Source: Alphaproteobacteria bacterium
GTDB lineage: Bacteria; Pseudomonadota; Alphaproteobacteria; Micavibrionales; Micavibrionaceae
Length of the DNA: 56,988 nt
Assembly: GCA_028277665.1 (NCBI GenBank)
Contig: JANQFU010000068.1
Coordinates: 1 to 56,988, forward strand
Direction: 5' to 3'
Both the position numbers and the translations under genes were made by a program. How positions within the stretch are numbered: the first letter of the stretch is position 1; each line of letters starts with the position of its first letter. Under the pieces are notes generated by a model. That model did no database searches. It was given only the letters and a program-made list of their open reading frames with translations, and was not told the origin of the DNA. Below are positions 9,347 to 18,014 of this stretch, piece by piece.

Positions 9347-11197
9347 ATGAGTATCCCGAAAAGATTTACCGATGAATTGCGCGACCGGTTGACGCTCTCC
9401 GAAGTGGTGGGGCGGCGCGTCCGCCTGACCCGGGCCGGACATGAGTATAAAGGATGCTGCCCGTTTCATAACGAGAAGACGCCCTCTTTCTATGTGAACG
9501 ACGACAAGCAGTTTTATCACTGCTTCGGCTGCGGTGCACACGGAGACGTGATCGGCTTCGTGATGGAGCATGATCATTTGTCCTTTGTGGAAGCGGTCGA
9601 GACGCTCGCGGCGCAGGCCGGAATGGAGGTTCCGCGCCAGAGCCCGGAAGAGATCCGCCGCGCGAAAACGGAAAAATCGCTCTACGAACTGATGGATCAG
9701 GCCGCGCGCTATTACGAGCGGGAGCGGGACAATCCGCAGTGGTCCAATGCTGCGGCCTATTTAAAGGACAGGGGGCTTTCCTCTGAAATCCTCGGCGCCT
9801 TCCGGATCGGCTATGCGCCGCCGGAGGGTGACGCCTTGCGCGCGCATCTTCATGGTCTTGAGTTCACGGACGCCCAGATTATCGAGGCCGGGTTGATGCG
9901 TCCGTCCAAGCGGGGCGGCGCGCCGCCCTATGCGTTCTTCCGCGACCGGATCATGTTTCCGGTTACGGACCGGCGCGGGCGGGTCGTCGCGTTCGGCGGG
10001 CGGATTTTACCCGAGACGCTCCGCTACATGCCGGAGTCCGGAGTCTCCGGAAACAAGCCGCCGAAATATATTAACTCCTCCGATACGCCGCTGTTTCATA
10101 AAGGCTCGATGCTCTTTAACGAATCACATGCCCGCCACGCCGCCTCGGAAGGGGAGCGGATCATCGTCACTGAAGGTTATCTCGACGTGATGGCCTGTTT
10201 CGAGGCCGGATTGCGCGGGGCGGTCGCGCCGCTCGGCACGGCCCTGACGGAAGAGCAGATCGGCACGCTCTGGAGGCTGGCGGCGGGATCCGATGGCGTT
10301 CCTATTCTGTGCTTCGACGGGGATGAGGCCGGCCGGCGGGCGGCCTGGCGCGCGACGGAGCGGATCCTGCCGATGCTCGCCCCGGATAAAAGCGCCGAAG
10401 TCGTGTTCCTGCCTGAAGGCGAGGATCCGGATACGCTGATCCGTACGCGCGGGGCGCAGGCCATGAAAAAAATCCTGGATCAGGCGATGCCGCTCGATGC
10501 GTTTTTGTGGATGCATCACTGCAGCGCCCGGCGGCTGGACACTCCGGAACAACGCGCCGGACTGATGAAGACGCTCGAAGACAATATTCAGCGGATTCAG
10601 GACCGCCAGATTCAATATTATTATAAAGAGGCCATGCACCGCCGGGCGCGGGAGGCGTTCTCGCGTTTCCGGGGTGGTGGGCCCACCGGGAAGAGCGGGC
10701 GCTTTGCGCCTGCACCGATAAAACCCCGTGCTGTTGGGTCCGCCAACCGCGCACGATTCGAGCAGATTCTGCTCGCGGTGCTGATCAATCATCCGGAATT
10801 GTACGAAAACATTGAAGAATCGGTTTGTGATCTGGTTTGTGCCGATGCGGGACTTGACAAATTGCGTCAGACTCTGTCTATTGCGCTTTCCGAATATCCG
10901 GGGCTTGACAGGGAAGCCCTGTGCGCCCATCTCACAGAGATCGGGCTGGCGGCGGAAATGGAGATGGTTTTAAACGATTCCGTCTATGTTCACGCGGCCT
11001 TTGCCCGTCCCGGAGCGGATTTCCAGGATGCGCTTGACGGATGGCGGGATCTCCGGGCCGGGCTGTCCAGAGCTGGTGCTCTGGAAGGTGAAGCCCGCTC
11101 TGCGGGCCGTGCCCTTGCCGCTGATTTTTCGAGCGAAAATGAAGAACGCCTGATGGCTTTGCGGGCCATCCACGCCGCAGGGGACGGCAAAGCGTAG
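9347..11197 (+). CDS. dnaG: DNA primase
   Basis: A 616-residue primase that makes RNA primers for DNA replication with the DnaB helicase. The N-terminal CHC2-type zinc-binding domain is clear (about residues 37-62, CCPFHNEKTPSFYV then HCFGCGAHGD). It is followed by the catalytic core, with the EGYLDVMA motif and the TOPRIM metal-site segment CFDGDEAGRRAA, and a C-terminal helicase-interaction region. A low-complexity linker near GGGPTGKSGRF separates core and C-terminus. No strong ribosome-binding site precedes the ATG. rpoD follows after 84 bases, the classical macromolecular-synthesis pairing, but rpsU, gatB and yqeY are not adjacent. Confidence 0.97.
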   Translation: MSIPKRFTDELRDRLTLSEVVGRRVRLTRAGHEYKGCCPFHNEKTPSFYVNDDKQFYHCFGCGAHGDVIGFVMEHDHLSFVEAVETLAAQAGMEVPRQSPEEIRRAKTEKSLYELMDQAARYYERERDNPQWSNAAAYLKDRGLSSEILGAFRIGYAPPEGDALRAHLHGLEFTDAQIIEAGLMRPSKRGGAPPYAFFRDRIMFPVTDRRGRVVAFGGRILPETLRYMPESGVSGNKPPKYINSSDTPLFHKGSMLFNESHARHAASEGERIIVTEGYLDVMACFEAGLRGAVAPLGTALTEEQIGTLWRLAAGSDGVPILCFDGDEAGRRAAWRATERILPMLAPDKSAEVVFLPEGEDPDTLIRTRGAQAMKKILDQAMPLDAFLWMHHCSARRLDTPEQRAGLMKTLEDNIQRIQDRQIQYYYKEAMHRRAREAFSRFRGGGPTGKSGRFAPAPIKPRAVGSANRARFEQILLAVLINHPELYENIEESVCDLVCADAGLDKLRQTLSIALSEYPGLDREALCAHLTEIGLAAEMEMVLNDSVYVHAAFARPGADFQDALDGWRDLRAGLSRAGALEGEARSAGRALAADFSSENEERLMALRAIHAAGDGKA

Positions 11198-11226
11198 GGG
11201 ATTTGGTGCAAAAAACAGGAAAGACT

Positions 11227-11254
11227 TTGATTTTTCGTGTAATTGGGGTCTAAT
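11227..11254 (+). promoter_or_regulatory. Possible rpoD-proximal promoter
   Basis: TTGATT at 11227-11232 and TCTAAT at 11249-11254 are separated by 16 bases in the dnaG-rpoD gap, leaving a short leader before the rpoD ATG at 11282. An internal promoter before rpoD is common in this operon type; the match itself is only moderate. Confidence 0.35.
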
Positions 11255-11281
11255 CGCAACGTAAGCGAAGCGAATCATATC

Positions 11282-13237
11282 ATGGGATCACAGACGTCTG
11301 TTGGAAATCTGGCAGTGAGTGAAAAAGGACAGGAAGAAAATCGCGATCAGGCCGCGTCGGGCACGACGCTCGCCGGGGTCGTCAAGAAGCTTGTCGCCCG
11401 CGGCAAAGAGCGCGGATTCGTCACCTATGACGAGTTGAACAATGCGCTGCCTGCGGAAGAGTTTTCCTCCGAGCAGATCGAAGACGCCATGGCGACGATC
11501 TCGGATATCGGAATTCAGCTTGTCGAGTCGGAAGATACGGAAGAGGCGCCGGAAGCTGCGCAAGAAAGTGAAGGCTACGACACAGGCGGGAACATCTCGG
11601 ACAGCGATCTCGGGCGGACGGATGACCCCGTCCGGATGTATCTCCGGGAAATGGGGTCTGTCGAGCTGCTCTCTCGCGAGGGCGAGATTGCCATTGCCAA
11701 ACGGATTGAGGCCGGACGCGAGTTGATGATCGGCGGGATTTGTGAAAGCCCGCTGGCCATCGAATCCATCATCGCCTGGCATGACGCCCTTCAGAAAGGC
11801 GACATTCTTCTCCGCGAAATTATCGATCTTGACGCGACTTACAATGACGATCCCGAGGCGGCGCAAGACGGTGACGGCTCAACCGATGACGAGAATGCAG
11901 AAGGAAATGACGGCGAAGAAGAGGGGGCCGATTCCGAAAGCGAAGACGGTGACGTGGATGACGAGAGCAATGTCTCTCTCTCCGCGATGGAGCAGGAACT
12001 CGCGCCGCAGGTCATGGAGACCTTCGACAAAATTGAAAAAACCTACCGCAAAATGCAGAAGGTCCAGCAGGAGCGTCTGGAGCAAATCCAGCAGGGCAAG
12101 GATCCGTCCGACAGCGTGAACAGGAAATACGGCGCGCTTAAGGAAGAGATGGTCGAGTTGATGAACGAAATCCGGTTGAATAACGCCCGGATCGACCAGT
12201 TGATCGAGCGCCTGTACGGCATGAACCGTGAACTCGTCTCCCTTGAAGGCCGGATGTTGCGGATGGCCCTTGATTGCGGCGTGAAACGCGACGATTTCCT
12301 GAAAAACTATTACGGGGCGGAGCTGGATCCGAACTGGGTCGAGACCGTGCGCGGGGCTTCCGGAAAAGGCTGGGAGAAATTCGTTGAAAAGCACAACGAT
12401 CAGGTCACGAAAATCCGCGACCAGATCGGGGCGATTTCCGAAGAAGCCATGCTTCCGATCGGCGAGTTTCGCCGGATCGTCTCGACGGTCCAGAAAGGCG
12501 AGAAAGAAGCCTCCCGCGCGAAGAAAGAGATGGTTGAGGCCAATCTGCGGCTTGTGATCTCGATTGCCAAGAAATATACGAATCGCGGCCTGCAATTCCT
12601 GGATCTTATTCAGGAAGGAAATATCGGCCTGATGAAAGCGGTCGATAAATTCGAATACCGCCGCGGCTACAAATTCTCGACTTACGCAACATGGTGGATC
12701 CGTCAGGCCATTACGCGCTCGATTGCCGATCAGGCCCGCACGATCCGGATTCCGGTTCATATGATCGAGACGATCAACAAGCTTGTCCGCACGTCGCGTC
12801 AGATGATGCACGAGATTGGCCGGGAACCGACGCCGGAAGAGTTGGCCGAGCGCCTGCATATGCCGCTCGACAAGGTTCGCAAGGTTCTGAAAATCGCGAA
12901 GGAGCCGGTCTCTCTCGAAACGCCGATCGGGGATGAGGAAGATTCCTCTCTTGGCGATTTCATTGAGGACAAAAACGCGACTCTACCGGTCGAATCGGCG
13001 ATCCAGTCGAATCTGCGCGAGACGACGACCCGGGTTCTCGCAACTCTGACCCCCCGGGAAGAGCGGGTCCTGCGCATGCGGTTCGGGATCGGCATGAACA
13101 CCGATCACACGCTCGAGGAAGTCGGCCAGCAGTTCAACGTTACGCGGGAACGGATCCGCCAGATCGAGGCCAAGGCCCTGCGGAAGCTTAAACACCCGAG
13201 CCGGTCCCGCAAGCTGCGGAGTTTTCTGGATACCTAA
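11282..13237 (+). CDS. rpoD: RNA polymerase primary sigma factor RpoD
   Basis: A 651-residue housekeeping sigma factor. It shows region 1.1 at the N-terminus ([19 protein letters not shown]), region 1.2 with [20 protein letters not shown], an acidic non-conserved region (D/E-rich, about residues 195-240) typical of alphaproteobacterial RpoD, regions 2.1-2.4 with [19 protein letters not shown] and [17 protein letters not shown], region 3, and region 4.2 with the helix-turn-helix [21 protein letters not shown] at 11243 would add 13 residues, but the ATG at 11282 gives the usual N-terminus. The GNAT-like gene and tRNA-Ile2 follow on the same strand. Confidence 0.97.
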   Translation: MGSQTSVGNLAVSEKGQEENRDQAASGTTLAGVVKKLVARGKERGFVTYDELNNALPAEEFSSEQIEDAMATISDIGIQLVESEDTEEAPEAAQESEGYDTGGNISDSDLGRTDDPVRMYLREMGSVELLSREGEIAIAKRIEAGRELMIGGICESPLAIESIIAWHDALQKGDILLREIIDLDATYNDDPEAAQDGDGSTDDENAEGNDGEEEGADSESEDGDVDDESNVSLSAMEQELAPQVMETFDKIEKTYRKMQKVQQERLEQIQQGKDPSDSVNRKYGALKEEMVELMNEIRLNNARIDQLIERLYGMNRELVSLEGRMLRMALDCGVKRDDFLKNYYGAELDPNWVETVRGASGKGWEKFVEKHNDQVTKIRDQIGAISEEAMLPIGEFRRIVSTVQKGEKEASRAKKEMVEANLRLVISIAKKYTNRGLQFLDLIQEGNIGLMKAVDKFEYRRGYKFSTYATWWIRQAITRSIADQARTIRIPVHMIETINKLVRTSRQMMHEIGREPTPEELAERLHMPLDKVRKVLKIAKEPVSLETPIGDEEDSSLGDFIEDKNATLPVESAIQSNLRETTTRVLATLTPREERVLRMRFGIGMNTDHTLEEVGQQFNVTRERIRQIEAKALRKLKHPSRSRKLRSFLDT

Positions 13238-13317
13238 CTCATCTACGGACAAGGCGCGCCTTATGTGGATTTCCGCAGAGTCAAATTCCCGAAGGCTACC
13301 GAGGCGACCGTTTTGTC

Positions 13318-13737
13318 GTGCGTCCGCTCTTAATTTCCGATGTGGTCAAGGATTATGACGCCGTCATGTCGAGCCTCGACAGGCTTCAGGGGATTTTCGG
13401 TCCGCGCTCTGCCTGGCCGTCGAAAGATCTCACATTCGAGCAGGATCTGATCGATCTCGGCTGGCATCACAAGGAATTCCAGAAACGCGCTTCTTTCGCC
13501 TACACGGTTTTCAACCTGTCCGGGGATAAATGCCTTGGCTGTGCGTATCTCTATCCGTCACAAAAAACCCGATATGACGGAGAGGCTTACTGCTGGGTCA
13601 GGTCCGATTCCGCGGATCTGGACGCGCCCTTGTACGAAAGCTTCAGGGATTTCCTCTCCAGCTGGCCTCTGAAAAACATTGCTTTTCCGGGACGCGATCC
13701 GGAGTGGGCGCAGTGGAAAAGCTTTCCGTATGCTTGA
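13318..13737 (+). CDS. GNAT-like hypothetical protein, start uncertain
   Basis: A 139-residue protein beginning at GTG. RPLLISDVVKDYDAVMSS at the N-terminus resembles the first strand and helix of GNAT-fold acetyltransferases, but I see no clear acetyl-CoA loop, so enzymatic function is not established. The reading frame is open for more than 50 bases upstream and encodes IPEGYRGDRFVV, which continues the GNAT-like pattern, yet contains no ATG, GTG or TTG between the rpoD stop and 13318. The only nearby ATG (13263) is in another frame. Either the start is non-standard or the GTG is real and the upstream similarity is residual. Confidence 0.6.
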   Translation: MRPLLISDVVKDYDAVMSSLDRLQGIFGPRSAWPSKDLTFEQDLIDLGWHHKEFQKRASFAYTVFNLSGDKCLGCAYLYPSQKTRYDGEAYCWVRSDSADLDAPLYESFRDFLSSWPLKNIAFPGRDPEWAQWKSFPYA

Positions 13738-13747
13738 TCTATTAGCC

Positions 13748-13772
13748 GTTAACTGGTAACTGGTAACTGGTA
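13748..13772. repeat. Short tandem repeat before tRNA
   Basis: Three tandem copies of a 7-base unit (TAACTGG) lie directly before the tRNA-Ile2 gene, ending one base before its first base. Copy-number slippage here would change the spacing between the tRNA and whatever promoter drives it. Confidence 0.7.
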
Positions 13773-13773
13773 A

Positions 13774-13850
13774 GGGCCTGTAGCTCAGTTGGTTAGAGCG
13801 GACCGCTCATAACGGTTTGGTCGGGGGTTCAAGTCCCTCCGGGCCCACCA
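13774..13850 (+). tRNA. tRNA-Ile2 (anticodon CAU)
   Basis: A 77-base cloverleaf with encoded CCA. The acceptor stem GGGCCTG pairs with CGGGCCC (one G-T pair), the D arm is AGCTCAGTTGGTTAGAGC, the anticodon stem GACCG/CGGTT frames loop CTCATAA with anticodon CAT at 13808-13810, and the T arm is GGGGGTTCAAGTCCCTC. CAU anticodons occur in initiator Met, elongator Met and Ile2. The paired first base excludes an initiator. The acceptor and anticodon-stem sequences look like the alphaproteobacterial Ile2 species, whose wobble C is changed to lysidine by TilS to read AUA. Elongator Met is the alternative. Confidence 0.85.
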
Positions 13851-13999
13851 CCGCTATAAAATTTTGGTCTTGCCCAAAAGACAATATGCTGTAATCCTAA
13901 AGTCTTATGGGGGGAAGGTCGAATCGCGAGGTGGTTCGGCTGCGAGCGTCAGGTTTTTACAGCAGGTTTATTTCTTCTTGTTAATTTCTTGAGGGGCTA

Positions 14000-15922
14000 A
14001 TGCAAAAAAAAATTTTCAAGCTGGGACAGGCTTCTAAAGGCGCACGGTTCGGTAATTTGAAAACCGGTTTTTTTGAATATGTAACGCCGACGATGATTGC
14101 GACGGTGGTGCTCGTGTTGGTGTTGATTTTTATGAATCAGGATCAACTTGTCGAGAACTTCAACACGAACGTGATGCTCAATTCATTGATATTTCTTATA
14201 ATTTTTATTGCTATCGGTTTATCGACAATTAACAATATCAACCTGATGCACGCCGTTCGTTTTTTCAGTGAAATAGAAGCGCATATGGATAGTGGAAAGA
14301 CCGGGGAAGAAGATATTCGTGAACTACAGAATATCCTTGAAAGCAGGGCGTTTCTTGTGAATACGAAAAGATCATTCACGCTTCTTGACAATCTGAAACA
14401 TTATAATCATCCGCTGGTGAGTGATACGGACGCGCGGCTTATTAAATCCAAGCTTGGTTTCCGGATGAGGAGTGCCCGCAGCCGTGTCAGCTTTCTGGCG
14501 GGTCTTCTTGTTATGCTGGGTTTGATCGGGACATTCTGGGGTTTGTTGATCACGATCGGTGCTGTCGGTGAGGCGTTGAACAGCATTTCGGTAAGCGGAT
14601 CCGACGCCGGATCGATGGGGGGGATTATTTCGGCCATCAGCAAACCGCTTGATGGGATGGGGCTGGCGTTCAGTACGTCTCTTTTCGGTCTGTCGGGTTC
14701 TCTTTTGGTCGGTTTTTACAATTATGTCTGTTCATCGGCTCAGGATATGGCGATCGAGGACATGAGTCGCTGGATCGACGACCATATTCCGGAACCGGGC
14801 AAAATGGAAACAGAAAAGGGACAGGTTCTGAAGACCGCGGGCGAAGGCAAGGATCTTGAGGCGTGGCTGGCGAGTTTTGCCTACTTGTCCCACAGGACGG
14901 AACGGAAGCTTGGTGACGTCTTCATGGCGCTTTCCCGCTCGACGGAATCGACACTGCGCCTGTTACAGCACACGCAGTCTATCAGTCAGACGCAACTTGA
15001 GATCAAGCGCGGCATATTCAAAGGCAACGAAAGACTGGAAAAGCTTCAGGTCGCCGGAGAGTCCCTTTTGGAGAGGACGGGACCGCTTGCCGATACTGTC
15101 AGGCTTTTGTCGGATCGGGTTGAGACGTTGGATGCAACCATCCACGGCAACACTGAACAAAGCAGCCGTTTTGGAAGTAATATTGTCAGTCTGAAAGAAA
15201 ATCTTGATATGAGGCTGACCCAGTTTATCGGCGATCTGCAATACATGAAGGAAAAAGCAGATAGCAGCAATGCAGCCTTGCCGGAAATCCAGGCCGTTCT
15301 GGGCAGGATTGACAAAAATCTTGCAACAACCAAGGAGGTCTGGACAAGTGAACTGGAGAGGCTTGCGCCTCTATTGTCGGAGACCTTGGCGACGGACAAA
15401 CATGTGCTGGATTTACAGACGGCGCAAAAAGACCTGTATGAATCGAGCATGAAAATACAACATGCCATTGCGAATCGTCTGGAAAGCCTTGCCTCTGATC
15501 TGTCGGCATATATGCAGGGTCGTCTTGGTCGGCAGGATTACGGCCAGGAGATTGCTCAAAATGTCGAGTCGTTGCATCAAATGATTGGGGGCTTTGGTGG
15601 AAGTGCCGCGAAATACAAGAAAGATATTGAAGCCGCTCTTTCGACGTTTTCTGAAAATATCAGGCAAGATAAAGATAATGATCTGTTTATTCGTCAAATT
15701 CAGAATCTTGCGGAAGCAATTCATCAGTTGAAGGAGCGACAGGAAGCTCTCGCTGATCGGTTGGAAGATTTTAGCCAACTCATGGCACCGGAGGCCCGTC
15801 TTAAAGGGGCCGAGTTCGAAAGTGTTTTACATCAGATGCGGCTTCTTGCTGAAGAACTGCATCAGCAGGTTTACGTTATTTTGCCAGAATCCAAGCCCAT
15901 GCCCCCTTGGGATGATAAATAA
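14000..15922 (+). CDS. MotA/TolQ/ExbB-like channel protein of a type I secretion locus
   Basis: A 640-residue inner-membrane protein. Hydrophobic segments lie at about residues 27-46, 58-77, 163-188 and 220-243. The third holds GLIGTFWGLLITI and the fourth follows KPLDGMGLAFSTSLFG, the arrangement of the TolQ/ExbB/MotA stator fold. The remaining about 390 residues form a long, mostly helical coiled-coil tail, far longer than TolQ or ExbB (about 230-245 residues) or MotA (about 290). A strong GAGGGG ribosome-binding site fixes the start. With the next gene it should make a proton-conducting stator; its place at the head of a type I secretion locus recalls SiiB with SiiA of Salmonella SPI-4. 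That functional parallel is inference. Confidence 0.82.
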   Translation: MQKKIFKLGQASKGARFGNLKTGFFEYVTPTMIATVVLVLVLIFMNQDQLVENFNTNVMLNSLIFLIIFIAIGLSTINNINLMHAVRFFSEIEAHMDSGKTGEEDIRELQNILESRAFLVNTKRSFTLLDNLKHYNHPLVSDTDARLIKSKLGFRMRSARSRVSFLAGLLVMLGLIGTFWGLLITIGAVGEALNSISVSGSDAGSMGGIISAISKPLDGMGLAFSTSLFGLSGSLLVGFYNYVCSSAQDMAIEDMSRWIDDHIPEPGKMETEKGQVLKTAGEGKDLEAWLASFAYLSHRTERKLGDVFMALSRSTESTLRLLQHTQSISQTQLEIKRGIFKGNERLEKLQVAGESLLERTGPLADTVRLLSDRVETLDATIHGNTEQSSRFGSNIVSLKENLDMRLTQFIGDLQYMKEKADSSNAALPEIQAVLGRIDKNLATTKEVWTSELERLAPLLSETLATDKHVLDLQTAQKDLYESSMKIQHAIANRLESLASDLSAYMQGRLGRQDYGQEIAQNVESLHQMIGGFGGSAAKYKKDIEAALSTFSENIRQDKDNDLFIRQIQNLAEAIHQLKERQEALADRLEDFSQLMAPEARLKGAEFESVLHQMRLLAEELHQQVYVILPESKPMPPWDDK

Positions 15923-15946
15923 CAAGCAGATTTTTTGAGTTCTCTG

Positions 15947-16675
15947 ATGGATCGTCGCGAAGATGATATGGCCTCGCTTTCCTGGCCCGGGTTTGTCGAT
16001 ATTTTGTCGGCGGTCATCATGATGTTTGTTTTCTTTATTATGGTTATTGCTGTTGTTCTTTCCATTAGTTCTGTAATCCACAAACAGCAGGTTGAACAGG
16101 AAAGCCAACAGAAGATAACACAGGAAATTGCCGAATATATTGAGAAGGTAAAATCCGGGAAGGTTAATATTGAGAGCAACGAGACCCTGAAAAAACAAGA
16201 AGAAACAATAGAGCAAAAAAAGAAGGAAATAGAGGTCCTGAACGAACAGAAAGGCAAAATAGAATCAGAAATCAATGAGTTGGAAAATACTATCAAGCAG
16301 GTTCGGGCGCGATATGCCGAGACAGAGAATCAAAATATTGTCAGGAACGATGATCAGGCGGAACTTATAATCTTTTTCGACCAAAACGCCATTTCGATAT
16401 CTGAGGAGACTACGCAGGAAATATCTTCTTTTATCAAAGACCATCTTCCGGACGGTTCAGGGCGCAGGGTTTCTATCACGGCCGGAGACAATCCTGGCGC
16501 GGCGACCCTGTCCAATTCCAGGGAGTTTAGCCTTGCCAGAATGTTAAATGTCAGAAATAATGTTTTGCAAGCGGGGGTTTTGCCTGAAAAAATCGAAGCC
16601 TTTTATCATGAGCCACACAAGCGGCAAAACAGTTACAATTGGATTACGATTACGATTGGAAGGGGCGGAGAGTGA
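15947..16675 (+). CDS. MotB-like partner of the channel protein
   Basis: A 242-residue protein with a single membrane segment (about residues 14-38), a charged coiled coil (about 45-125), and a C-terminal OmpA/MotB-like domain (about 130-242) containing LSNSREFSLARMLNVRN, the equivalent of the peptidoglycan-contact helix. Asp18 in SWPGFVDILS sits at the start of the membrane helix, where MotB, ExbD and TolR carry their proton-carrying aspartate. I chose ATG 15947; a TTG four codons upstream is the alternative. The TGA stop overlaps the TolC ATG by one base. Together with the preceding gene it would form a wall-anchored stator that could couple the proton gradient to secretion or to the surface state of the adhesin. 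Confidence 0.82.
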   Translation: MDRREDDMASLSWPGFVDILSAVIMMFVFFIMVIAVVLSISSVIHKQQVEQESQQKITQEIAEYIEKVKSGKVNIESNETLKKQEETIEQKKKEIEVLNEQKGKIESEINELENTIKQVRARYAETENQNIVRNDDQAELIIFFDQNAISISEETTQEISSFIKDHLPDGSGRRVSITAGDNPGAATLSNSREFSLARMLNVRNNVLQAGVLPEKIEAFYHEPHKRQNSYNWITITIGRGGE

Positions 16676-18003
16676 TGCAGTATATCCTGCCGTCGATGAT
16701 AGTTCTTCTTGCGTTATTTGTATCCACGAACAGTTCCGCTTTTGCGGAAAGTCCGGAGGGCCTTGAAATCTCTCTGGCGAGTGCTGTTCTTTTTGCTCTT
16801 GAGGAAGATCCGCAGATCAAAATGGCCCTGGAGAGGACAAAGCAGGCCGGCTACGCGCTTGACGAAGCGAGAGCGGATTACTATCCACAGATAAGTTTGC
16901 GTGCCAGTACGGGAAAAGAATTCAATGACCCTGCCGCGTTCAAGGGCGCGGACGCGGGGGTGCGCAAGGATCATCTCAACACATCGGCCGAGGCTTCTCT
17001 GTCCTTGCGTCAGGTCATTTTTGATGTGGCAACCTTTGCAGAGATTGACAGACGGAAAACTTTGGTGGATTCCGCGGATCTAGAAGCGCTTATTTCCAGA
17101 CAGGAAATCATAGAGGAGACGGTCGGCGCCTATCTGACGGTCCTCCAAAAACAACAGGATCTGGAGGAATCCCGGGTTTTCCTGCAGGAAATGACGGCGC
17201 TGATAGACCGGATTTCGAAAGCATATGAGGCCGGAGCGGAAAGCAAGGGCAAGCTGGACTATGCCCGTGCAAGACTTGAATCCGCCAAGTCCGCATTTAC
17301 GCGCACACAGTCTTCCCTGGAGGATGCGTTGGATACGCTCGAATCGATTACCGGAAAATTATCCGCTTTCCGGGCGTATGAGCCCAAGGCTATCGATTTG
17401 TCAGGTTATGGCCTCGAGTTTCTGTACGATCTGGCAATGGGAAGAAATCCGGATATCCATTTATCCCATATCCAACTCGATGCAGAGCAGGCAAATCTAA
17501 GAAAAGAGTTCGGCGAATATTTCCCCGAGTTTAATTTTTTGGTCGAAGCCGAGCAATCGCATGATGAAGGCGGGGATATCGGTCGTGTTCGTCAGGCGTC
17601 AGCCATGCTGGAAATGCGTTATGACCTGTTTTCGGGGTTCAGCCGGAAGGCCCGCGGCAACCGGGTCGAAAGCCGAATAGCGGAGATCGAATGGGAAAAA
17701 CGGGAGAAAGAGCGGGACATCAAGAAAAATATACAGCTTGCCTATAATGAAATGACCTCTTCCAGGCAGACGATTGAATCGAAACAAAAAGAACTGAACT
17801 CCTATCTTGAGCTCAAACGCTTGTACAAGCGCCAGCTTGGCCAGGGAGAGATCGATCTTTTTGAGGTGATAGAAAACGAGGAAAGAATAAACCGGGCGAA
17901 TACGGAGATTCACGGACTGCAACACGACTTGTACCTCCGTTCCTACGAGTTGTTACGTCTGGTTGGTTCTCTCAGAAAAACCCGATTTTGTGAGAGCTGT
18001 TGA
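16675..18003 (+). CDS. TolC-family outer-membrane efflux protein
   Basis: A 442-residue TolC-type outer-membrane channel. A signal peptide (about residues 1-24, cleavage after SAFA) is followed by two outer-membrane efflux repeats. Typical patterns include the LASAVLFALEEDPQIKMA and ALDEARADYYPQISL segments in the first repeat and FPEFNFLVEAEQS with YDLFSGFSRKARGNRVESR in the second. Long helical stretches around DYARARLESAKSAFTRTQ build the periplasmic tunnel. It is the exit duct for the type I system with the HlyD and ABC proteins encoded downstream. GGAG lies just before the ATG. Confidence 0.9.
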   Translation: MQYILPSMIVLLALFVSTNSSAFAESPEGLEISLASAVLFALEEDPQIKMALERTKQAGYALDEARADYYPQISLRASTGKEFNDPAAFKGADAGVRKDHLNTSAEASLSLRQVIFDVATFAEIDRRKTLVDSADLEALISRQEIIEETVGAYLTVLQKQQDLEESRVFLQEMTALIDRISKAYEAGAESKGKLDYARARLESAKSAFTRTQSSLEDALDTLESITGKLSAFRAYEPKAIDLSGYGLEFLYDLAMGRNPDIHLSHIQLDAEQANLRKEFGEYFPEFNFLVEAEQSHDEGGDIGRVRQASAMLEMRYDLFSGFSRKARGNRVESRIAEIEWEKREKERDIKKNIQLAYNEMTSSRQTIESKQKELNSYLELKRLYKRQLGQGEIDLFEVIENEERINRANTEIHGLQHDLYLRSYELLRLVGSLRKTRFCESC

Positions 18004-18014
18004 GAGAAGGCGTG

